A program made the translations under genes and the position numbers. From the NCBI RefSeq assembly GCF_947487305.1, contig NZ_CANKWH010000021.1, forward strand, positions 1 to 46,091: 46,091 nucleotides of DNA, read 5' to 3'. Source of the DNA: an uncultured Paracoccus sp. (GTDB lineage Bacteria; Pseudomonadota; Alphaproteobacteria; Rhodobacterales; Rhodobacteraceae). Position 1 is the first letter of the stretch, and each line of letters begins with the position of its first letter. The notes under the pieces are model-generated. The model was not told the DNA's origin. It searched no databases and saw only the letters and a program-made list of their open reading frames with translations. Shown piece by piece: positions 40,309-46,091 of this stretch.

Positions 40309-42154
40309 GGCCAACCGCTTCCATATCGATCGCGTCGGTCCCACGACCGACAGCAGCGCGGCCAGACCGGCCGGCGCCGAGGCGCAGGGGCAGCAGGAAC
40401 AGCCGACACAGGCACCTGCCGCACCCTTTTCGCCCTCCGGCATCCGCGTGACGGTAAGGCGCAATGCCGAGGCGGGGGCGGATCCGTCGCAGCCTGACAA
40501 CGACAGCAATGCCGACCGGGCCGCGGCCGAGGCGATGATGCAGACCGGCCCGACCGATGACGGCTTTGGCGACCGGCGTTTTCCGGGTGCCGAACCGCTG
40601 GGGGGGAGGGCGGCTGAACCCGCCGAGGCGACAGCCGGAGCGACACCGGCAGAGGACAGGGAATCCGCCGAGGCGCTGGAGGAAAAGCTGGCCGCCATTC
40701 GCGCCGAGAACCTGACCGAACGGCAATTGCGCATCGCCCGACGCATCGCCGGTCTGCACCAGATCGAGGTGGCCTCGGATCACGAGGCGGTGCTGCGCCT
40801 GCGCGAACGCGGCATCGACCCCTCGCATCGCAGCGCCGTCGGTCGCATCCTCTCGGCCGAGGGCGCGCGGGCGCAGGCTGCGCCGCCCGCCAATGTCCCC
40901 AGCGTGGTGCCGCAGCGCCCGACCCTGCCGGCCGAGATGCCCGAGACGCCCCCGGCGACGGCGCCCAAGAAGCCCCTGCCCTCGCGCGAGGAACTGACCG
41001 AGGAAAAGCGCGCGGCCGAGATCTATCGCATCCAGCGTGACATCGCCCGCCGCCGCCGCCGCCGCATGGCGATGGTCTTCTTGCGGCTCAGCTTCTTCGT
41101 CTTCCTGCCGACGCTGATCGCCGCGTGGTATTACTTCAGCGTCGCCACGCCGCTTTATGCCACCAAGTCGCAGTTCCAGATCCAGCAGGCCAACAGCGCC
41201 AGCTCGGGCGATCTGGGCGGGCTGTTCTCGGGCACCCAACTGGCGACCAACCCCGATTCCGTCGCGGTGCAAAGCTATCTGACCTCGCGCGATGCCATGC
41301 TGCGGCTGGACCAGGATCTGGGCTTCAAACGCGCCTTCCAGGACCCGGCCATCGACCCGATCCAGCGACTGGCCCCCGATGCGACGAACGAAGCCGCGTA
41401 CAAGGTTTACCAGAATTCTGTGAAGATCGGCTATGATCCGACCGAGGGGATGATCAACATGGAGGTTATCGCCCCTGACCCGCAGCTGAGCCAGGATTTC
41501 TCGCTGGCGCTGATCAAATATGCCGAGGGTCAGGTCGACCAGATGACCGCCCGCCTGCGCGACGACCAGATGGAGGGTGCGCTGGCCTCTTATGCCGATG
41601 CCGAGAGCAAGGTGCTGGAGGCGCAGACCCGCGTGCAGCAGCTGCAGCAGGACCTGGGCGTGCTCGATCCGGTGGCCGAGGGCAGCGTGGTGATGCAGCA
41701 GATCAGCCAGCTCGAGATGCAGCTGAACGAGAAGCAGCTGGAACTGGGCCAGCTCGAGGCCAATGCCCGGCCGCAGCAGAGCCGGGTCGAATCGACCAAG
41801 GGCGAGATCGTCCGGCTGCAGCAGATGATCGCCGATACGCGGCTGCAGTTGACCGAGGGTAACGAGACGCGTTCGTCGCTGGCCTCGATCACGGGCGGCC
41901 TGCGCATCGCCGAGGGCGATCTGGCCACGCGGCAAGAGCTTCTGGCGGCCTCTGCCGCCCAGTTGGAGACCGCGCGCATTGAAGCCAACAAGCAGGTTCG
42001 CTATCTCTCCATGTCGGTGGCCCCCATTCCACCCGACGAGCCGAGCTATCCGAAGGCCTTCCAGAACACGCTGGTCGCCTTCCTGATCTTCTCGGGTATC
42101 TATCTCATGCTGTCTCTGACAGCCTCCGTCCTACGCGAGCAGGTATCGACATGA
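40292..42154 (+). CDS. Capsule export inner-membrane protein (KpsE/CtrB/RkpR-like) with long disordered N-terminus
   Basis: A 620-residue protein. Residues 1-255 are low-complexity, rich in Ala, Pro, Glu and Arg, ending in a basic run (RRRRRR) before the first membrane segment (about 262-280, RLSFFVFLPTLIAAWYYF). The periplasmic part starts with TPLYATKSQFQIQQ (polysaccharide co-polymerase/KpsE start) and includes a long Gln/Leu-rich coiled coil (about 430-560). The second membrane segment is near 592-611. Such proteins bridge the inner-membrane exporter and the outer-membrane channel. Start ATG 40292 lies inside the ATPase gene. The N-terminal extension is far longer than in KpsE. Confidence 0.85.
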   Translation: MTTPPKANRFHIDRVGPTTDSSAARPAGAEAQGQQEQPTQAPAAPFSPSGIRVTVRRNAEAGADPSQPDNDSNADRAAAEAMMQTGPTDDGFGDRRFPGAEPLGGRAAEPAEATAGATPAEDRESAEALEEKLAAIRAENLTERQLRIARRIAGLHQIEVASDHEAVLRLRERGIDPSHRSAVGRILSAEGARAQAAPPANVPSVVPQRPTLPAEMPETPPATAPKKPLPSREELTEEKRAAEIYRIQRDIARRRRRRMAMVFLRLSFFVFLPTLIAAWYYFSVATPLYATKSQFQIQQANSASSGDLGGLFSGTQLATNPDSVAVQSYLTSRDAMLRLDQDLGFKRAFQDPAIDPIQRLAPDATNEAAYKVYQNSVKIGYDPTEGMINMEVIAPDPQLSQDFSLALIKYAEGQVDQMTARLRDDQMEGALASYADAESKVLEAQTRVQQLQQDLGVLDPVAEGSVVMQQISQLEMQLNEKQLELGQLEANARPQQSRVESTKGEIVRLQQMIADTRLQLTEGNETRSSLASITGGLRIAEGDLATRQELLAASAAQLETARIEANKQVRYLSMSVAPIPPDEPSYPKAFQNTLVAFLIFSGIYLMLSLTASVLREQVST

Positions 42155-42987
42155 TGAAAACCGTCCCCGTTGGCAATCTGCAGGTCGGCAATGACCTGCC
42201 CCTGACCGTGATCGCCGGCCCCTGCCAGCTGGAAACGCTGGACCACGCCCTGATGATCGCCGAGGCGATGGCCAGGGCCTGCGAGGAAGCCGGTGCCGGC
42301 TTCGTCTTCAAGGCCAGTTATGACAAGGCGAACCGCACCTCGCTGAAAGGCAAGCGCGGCATCGGCATGGACGAGGGGCTGGCCATGCTGGCCACGGTGC
42401 GCGAGCGCATCGGCTGCCCCGTCCTGACCGATGTCCATGATGCCGAACAGGCCCGCGCGGCGGGACAGGCCGTCGACGTGATCCAGATCCCGGCCTTTCT
42501 CAGCCGCCAAACCGATTTGCTTCTGGCGGCGGGCGAATCCGGGGCGGTGGTCAACGTGAAGAAGGGCCAGTTCCTCGCCCCTTGGGACATGCCGAACGTT
42601 GCCGACAAGGTCGCCTCGACCGGCAATGACAAGATCCTGCTGACGGAACGCGGCTCGAGTTTCGGCTATAACACGCTGGTCGCCGACATGCGCTCGCTGC
42701 CGATCCTCGAGAAGACCGGCTATCCGGTGATCATGGACGCCACCCATTCGGTGCAGCAGCCCGGCGGCCAAGGCGGCAGCTCGGGCGGGCAGCGCGAATT
42801 CGCCCCGGTCATGGCGCGGGCGGCGGTATCGCTGGGGATTGCCGGGGTCTTCATCGAGACCCACCAGGACCCCGACAACGCCCCCTCGGACGGGCCGAAC
42901 ATGATCCGTCTGGACCAGATGCCGGCGCTGGTGCGCACGCTGATGCGCTTCGACATCCTCGCCAAGGCGGACCCGATCCGGATATGA
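42151..42987 (+). CDS. kdsA: 3-deoxy-8-phosphooctulonate synthase
   Basis: A 278-residue enzyme that makes Kdo-8-phosphate from arabinose-5-phosphate and phosphoenolpyruvate. Motifs: IAGPCQLET at 21-29, FKASYDKANRTS near 50, IQIPAFLSRQTDLL, NVKKGQFLAPWDMP, ERGSSFGYNTLVADMRS and DATHSVQQPGG. Cys25 in the GPCQLE motif is the ligand of metal-dependent KdsA enzymes; E. coli has Asn there. It overlaps the KpsE-like stop (ATGA). Kdo is needed for LPS core and for capsule linkers, so its place in the capsule-export operon is meaningful. Confidence 0.96.
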   Translation: MMKTVPVGNLQVGNDLPLTVIAGPCQLETLDHALMIAEAMARACEEAGAGFVFKASYDKANRTSLKGKRGIGMDEGLAMLATVRERIGCPVLTDVHDAEQARAAGQAVDVIQIPAFLSRQTDLLLAAGESGAVVNVKKGQFLAPWDMPNVADKVASTGNDKILLTERGSSFGYNTLVADMRSLPILEKTGYPVIMDATHSVQQPGGQGGSSGGQREFAPVMARAAVSLGIAGVFIETHQDPDNAPSDGPNMIRLDQMPALVRTLMRFDILAKADPIRI

Positions 42988-44366
42988 GCAGGCGGCGGGC
43001 CAGCGACTGGCCGAGGGCTCTGGCCCTGGTGCTGGCGCTGTGCCTCGCCTCCACGCTTGCCTTCACCGGGCGGGCGGCGGCGCAGGATGCCGAGATCATC
43101 CCCAATCCCGGCCAACCCAGCGGCACCATCGCCGTGGGCAACAACACCACCACCGACGCCCCGATCCGCGACCGGATCGAAAGCATCCTCGCCGGCGTGC
43201 CCGATTTCGACCATATCCAGGTCACGGTCTCCTCGGGCATCGTCACCCTGACCGGCGAGGTGACCGACCCTGCTTCGCGCGAGCGGCTGAGCCGGCTCAT
43301 CTCGCGCGTCGATGGCGTGGTCGCCATCGAGAACCAGGTCAGCATGACCACCAATATCGGCATCAGGCTGGTCTCGGTCCGCGACAGGTTCCTGGCCCGC
43401 GTCAACCAGGTGGTGGCGGCGCTGCCCTTCATCGGGCTGGGGCTGGCTGTCGGTGCCGTCATCGTGTGGCTGGGCGGCTGGCTGTCGCGGCGCAGGGCCT
43501 TCCTGCGCCATATCGCACCGAATCCCTTCATCTCGGATTTCGCCGGCCAGTTCATCCGGCTGACCAGCTGGGTCGTGGCGCTGGTCGTGGCGCTGGGGCT
43601 GATGGAGGCGACGGCGCTTCTGGGCACATTGCTGGGTGCCGCCGGTATCCTCGGCCTGTCGCTCAGCTTTGCCATGCGCGACACGATCGAGAATTTCGTG
43701 GCCTCTGTGCTGCTGTCGATCCGCCAGCCCTTTCGCCACAATGACCTGATCGAGGTGCAGAACCAGCGCGGCCGGGTGGTGCGGATGACCAGCCGCGGCA
43801 CCACGCTGTTGACGCTGGACGGCAACCATATTCGCATCCCGAACCAGATCGTCTATAAGGCGGTCGTCACCAATTTCACCCGCAACCCCGAGCGCCGCTT
43901 TACCGTCGATCTGTCCATCGACCCCACCGCCGACTTCCACCGCGCCCGCGAACTGGCGCTGGCCACGGTCTCGGGGCTGGATTTCGTGCTGAAACAGCCC
44001 GACCCCATCGCCTGGTTCGAGGCCCCGAGCGAGCTTTGCATAGACCTGAAGGTCGCGGCCTGGGTGTCGCAGGATGGCACCGATTTCGAGCTGGCCCGCG
44101 GCGAGGCCTTCCGGGTGCTGCGCCAGACGCTGGATGCGGCGGGCTTCGCGGTGCCCGAACCGATCTATCGCGTCGCGGTCGAGCCGCCGGCCAAATCCGC
44201 AGCACCCGAACCGCAGCCCGAAATCTCGCCCGAGGATATCCCGGTGCAAACCGATCTGCGCCCCGATCAGGCCTTCGAGGAGATGGTCAGCCGCAACAAT
44301 ACTGGCGACCGCCGCGATCTGCTGCGCCGCGGACCGGAACGCCCTGCGACCGAGCCTGCCAGCTGA
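42984..44366 (+). CDS. Small-conductance mechanosensitive channel with N-terminal BON domain
   Basis: A 460-residue protein. A signal peptide (about 1-34) is followed by a BON domain (about 55-117, VTVSSGIVTLTGEVTDPASR), then three membrane segments (near 140-160, 192-212 and 215-235). The pore-lining MscS helix AAGILGLSLSFAMRDTIENF is at about 220, and the beta/vestibule domain follows with GNHIRIPNQIVYKAVVTNF. The C-terminal 70 residues are proline- and acid-rich. It would release solutes under osmotic stress; the BON domain may bind phospholipid or the envelope. The start overlaps the kdsA stop (ATGA). Confidence 0.92.
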   Translation: MSRRRASDWPRALALVLALCLASTLAFTGRAAAQDAEIIPNPGQPSGTIAVGNNTTTDAPIRDRIESILAGVPDFDHIQVTVSSGIVTLTGEVTDPASRERLSRLISRVDGVVAIENQVSMTTNIGIRLVSVRDRFLARVNQVVAALPFIGLGLAVGAVIVWLGGWLSRRRAFLRHIAPNPFISDFAGQFIRLTSWVVALVVALGLMEATALLGTLLGAAGILGLSLSFAMRDTIENFVASVLLSIRQPFRHNDLIEVQNQRGRVVRMTSRGTTLLTLDGNHIRIPNQIVYKAVVTNFTRNPERRFTVDLSIDPTADFHRARELALATVSGLDFVLKQPDPIAWFEAPSELCIDLKVAAWVSQDGTDFELARGEAFRVLRQTLDAAGFAVPEPIYRVAVEPPAKSAAPEPQPEISPEDIPVQTDLRPDQAFEEMVSRNNTGDRRDLLRRGPERPATEPAS

Positions 44367-44375
44367 ACGGTCAGG

Positions 44376-45563
44376 TCAGGCCAGCTGCCCCAGCGCCTTG
44401 CCGGCGGCCCGCGCCGAGGCCCAGGCCCATTGGAAATTATAGCCGCCCAGCCAGCCGGTCACATCGACGCATTCGCCGATGAAGAACAGCCCCGGCACGT
44501 TGCGCGCCTGCAGGGTCTTGGCGTCCAGATCGCGCGTATCGACGCCCCCCAGCGTCACCTCGGCGGTGCGATAGCCCTCGGACCCGACCGGCCGCAGCAC
44601 CCAGCGATTGACCCGCGCCCCCAGCCGGTCCAGCACCGCATTCGGCTGATCGGCCAGCCGCGCCTCGGCCAGCCCCGCCTCGGTCGCGATGGCCTGCGAC
44701 AGCCGCTCTGGCAGCAGACGCGACAGCGCCGTCGCCACCGCCACCCGCCCGACCTGCCCGCGCGCCTCTTTCAGCTGCCGCGCCGCGTCCATTCCCGGCG
44801 CGAGGTCGACGGCGATCGCCTCGCCCGGCTGCCAGAAGCTGGAGATCTGCAGGATGACCGGCCCCGACAGCCCGCGATGGGTGAACAGCAGCGCATCGCG
44901 GAAGCGCCCGCCGCCATGGGCGATCTCGGCCTCGACCGAGACCCCGGCCAGCGGACGGCACAGGTCCAGATCCTGCTCGGCAAAGGTCAGCGGCACGAGG
45001 CCGGGCCGGGTCTCGACCAGCCGCAGCCCGAAGCCCCGGGCGATATCATAGCCGATGCCGGTCGCGCCCATCTTGGGAATCGACTTGCCGCCGGTCGCCA
45101 CCACCACTTGCCGCGCCGCGATGGCCCCCGCCGAGGTGGCGACCAGAAACCCGTCGTCCCGCCGCTCGACCCCGGTGACGGCCGTTTGAAGCCGCAGCTC
45201 GGCGCCGCGCATCCGATGCAACAGCATGTCGATGATCTGCGTGGCCTTGCCGTCGCAGAAGAGCTGCCCCAGCGTCTTTTCATGCCAGGCGATCCCCGCG
45301 GCATCGACCATGGCGACAAATTCCTGCGCGCTGAACCCGGCCAGCGCCGAAGCGCAGAAGCGCGCATTTTGCGACAGGAACCGATCCCGCGCCGTGGCCA
45401 GATTGGTGAAGTTGCAACGCCCCCCGCCCGAGATGCGAATCTTCTCGCCCGGCCGCGCCGCATGCTCGATCACCACGGTGCGCAATCCGCGCCCGACCGC
45501 CTCGCCGGCACAGAACAGCCCAGCCGCCCCGGCCCCCAGAATGACCACATCCGCCTGATCCAT
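44376..45563 (-). CDS. NAD(P)/FAD-dependent oxidoreductase, HI0933/aminoacetone-oxidase family
   Basis: A 395-residue flavoprotein. The FAD motif is VVILGAGAAGLFCAGEA at 6-22, followed by EKIRISGGGRCNFTNL near 44, the family hallmark. VVVATGGKSIPKMGATGIGYDIA is near 160, and the end WLGGYNFQWAWASARAAGKAL closes the fold. Physiological substrate is unclear. ATG 45563 is chosen; the upstream frame overlaps the tRNA promoter region and is rejected. It is convergent with the MscS gene, ten bases apart. Confidence 0.92.
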   Translation of the reverse strand: MDQADVVILGAGAAGLFCAGEAVGRGLRTVVIEHAARPGEKIRISGGGRCNFTNLATARDRFLSQNARFCASALAGFSAQEFVAMVDAAGIAWHEKTLGQLFCDGKATQIIDMLLHRMRGAELRLQTAVTGVERRDDGFLVATSAGAIAARQVVVATGGKSIPKMGATGIGYDIARGFGLRLVETRPGLVPLTFAEQDLDLCRPLAGVSVEAEIAHGGGRFRDALLFTHRGLSGPVILQISSFWQPGEAIAVDLAPGMDAARQLKEARGQVGRVAVATALSRLLPERLSQAIATEAGLAEARLADQPNAVLDRLGARVNRWVLRPVGSEGYRTAEVTLGGVDTRDLDAKTLQARNVPGLFFIGECVDVTGWLGGYNFQWAWASARAAGKALGQLA

Positions 45564-45656
45564 GCGCCGGCCATAACCGCAGCACAATTGTTCGGCAAGA
45601 CGACGGATTTTCGACTTGCAGCCCCCCGCGCGCTTGGTTAGACAGCCCCCCACAGT

Positions 45657-45731
45657 TGGGGCGTGGCCAAGTGGTAAGGCATCGGTTTTTGGTACCGTGT
45701 ACCGTAGGTTCGAATCCTACCGCCCCAGCCA
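45657..45731 (+). tRNA. tRNA-Gln (anticodon UUG), CCA encoded
   Basis: 75 bases. The acceptor stem TGGGGCG (45657-45663) pairs with CGCCCCA (45721-45727), then discriminator G and encoded CCA (45729-45731). The D-arm contains CCAAGTGGTAAGGC, the anticodon loop reads TTTTGGT giving UUG, and the T-arm TAGGTTCGAATCCTA is perfect. The outermost anticodon-stem pair is a T/T mismatch. Confidence 0.97.
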
Positions 45732-46012
45732 TAAATCTTCCGAAGATGAACGAAATCAACGGCTTAGAGAGTATCTGATTGACCCTGCGCGGCAGAGTCT
45801 GGCGGGTGTAACACAAACTGTCACACAGGCTGTCACACATCGGGGTCGAGTCAGGCACCAAAAGGCGCGTCTCCGCTGTAGCGGGACAACGGTTCTTGCA
45901 GTAAATGACAGCCGTTTTTGCAGCAGACGATTTTTATTGATCGCTCCTTGAAGCCGGGGTTCAACGCCCCTTCACACGGCCTCGATTCGTTCGATCAGTG
46001 GAGGGAGGCAAT
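45732..46012. other. Non-coding stretch after tRNA-Gln with a short tandem repeat
   Basis: About 280 bases without a supported gene. It contains a small palindrome (45735-45747), two copies of CTGTCACACA (45818-45827 and 45830-45839), and AT-rich sequence near 45920-45945. The composition and position after a tRNA resemble an old attachment region, but no integrase gene is visible. Confidence 0.5.
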
Positions 46013-46091
46013 CACCAGGCCACCAGCCCGGTGCGGGCGTTCATCCAGGCATAGAGCTTGGCGCGCTCGATGTCGGTCGGCGGGCGGCTCG
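46013..46091 (-). CDS. C-terminal end of an unidentified gene running off the right edge
   Basis: The minus strand from the window edge reads PTDIERAKLYAWMNARTGLV, then Ala-Trp and TGA at 46015-46013. The composition is of a real protein end (helical, ending in a Trp). Only 25 residues are visible and I do not recognise the family. Confidence 0.6.

Noticed and set aside
45616..45951. Plus-strand frame running through tRNA-Gln and ending with a VTQTVTQ repeat
   Set aside because: It overlaps a complete tRNA and its repeat comes from the tandem CTGTCACACA. It could be a fragment of an old integrase, but nothing in the sequence shows that.
1..46091. CRISPR arrays, rRNA genes, insertion sequences
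   Set aside because: No regularly spaced repeats, no rRNA sequence and no transposase gene were seen. The only sizeable repeat is the vgrG 5' duplication.

Overview
The window looks like chromosomal DNA of a high-GC alphaproteobacterium of the Rhodobacterales, most likely Paracoccus or a close relative. Supporting features are the protein content (Rsh-type SpoT, mreBCD-mrdA-rodA, phosphatidylcholine synthase, TRAP transporters, group III truncated haemoglobin, a LabA-like NYN protein), GC near 65-70%, and tight ATGA/GTGA-type gene overlaps. This assignment comes from reading protein sequences, not from a database search.

Layout, left to right. (1) 1-2957, minus strand: a type VI secretion accessory locus with the 5' part of a vgrG, a PAAR spike-tip gene, a 97%-identical duplicated remnant of the vgrG 5' end, and a DUF3396/type VI immunity protein. 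(2) 3231-10020: a DUF2189 membrane protein, a thuA-thuB-like pair, a GntR/FCD regulator and a divergent TRAP transporter (dctPQM), which together look like a sugar or sugar-acid uptake and oxidation cluster. (3) 10083-18130: a truncated haemoglobin, TRIC channel, rnhA, glutathione transferase and ispH, then a NYN protein, folK, rpoZ, bifunctional (p)ppGpp synthetase/hydrolase and a DUF2062 protein. (4) 18134-24684, minus: the cell-elongation operon mreB-mreC-mreD-mrdA-rodA with ghrA at its end. (5) 24933-29788: a rhamnosyltransferase-like gene; leuA preceded by a newly read 32-codon leucine-rich leader peptide with mutually exclusive RNA stems; uspA; and a sodium:alanine/glycine symporter closed by a terminator.

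(6) 29913-31520 is a compositionally foreign, AT-rich cassette. It holds a ParA/Soj-like ATPase overlapping a 176-residue partner of unknown function, flanked by 10-bp direct repeats and followed by a C9 tract and an orphan reading frame. It is the best candidate here for an undescribed system. (7) 31569-37770: a fucP-type MFS transporter, a 40-codon small gene with its own terminator, a TetR-EamA pair with an operator over the -10 box, an orphan peptide-type ABC binding protein, phosphatidylcholine synthase and an SseB-domain protein. (8) 37883-45563: a serine hydrolase, a uracil-DNA-glycosylase-family protein, then a capsule/Kdo operon (KpsT-like ATPase, KpsE-like protein with a long disordered N-terminus, kdsA, BON-MscS channel), and an HI0933-type flavoprotein. 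(9) 45657-46091: tRNA-Gln(UUG), a non-coding stretch with a short tandem repeat, and the C-terminus of a minus-strand gene that runs off the window.

Most of the window is ordinary housekeeping. The accessory parts are the vgrG/immunity end and the ParA cassette.
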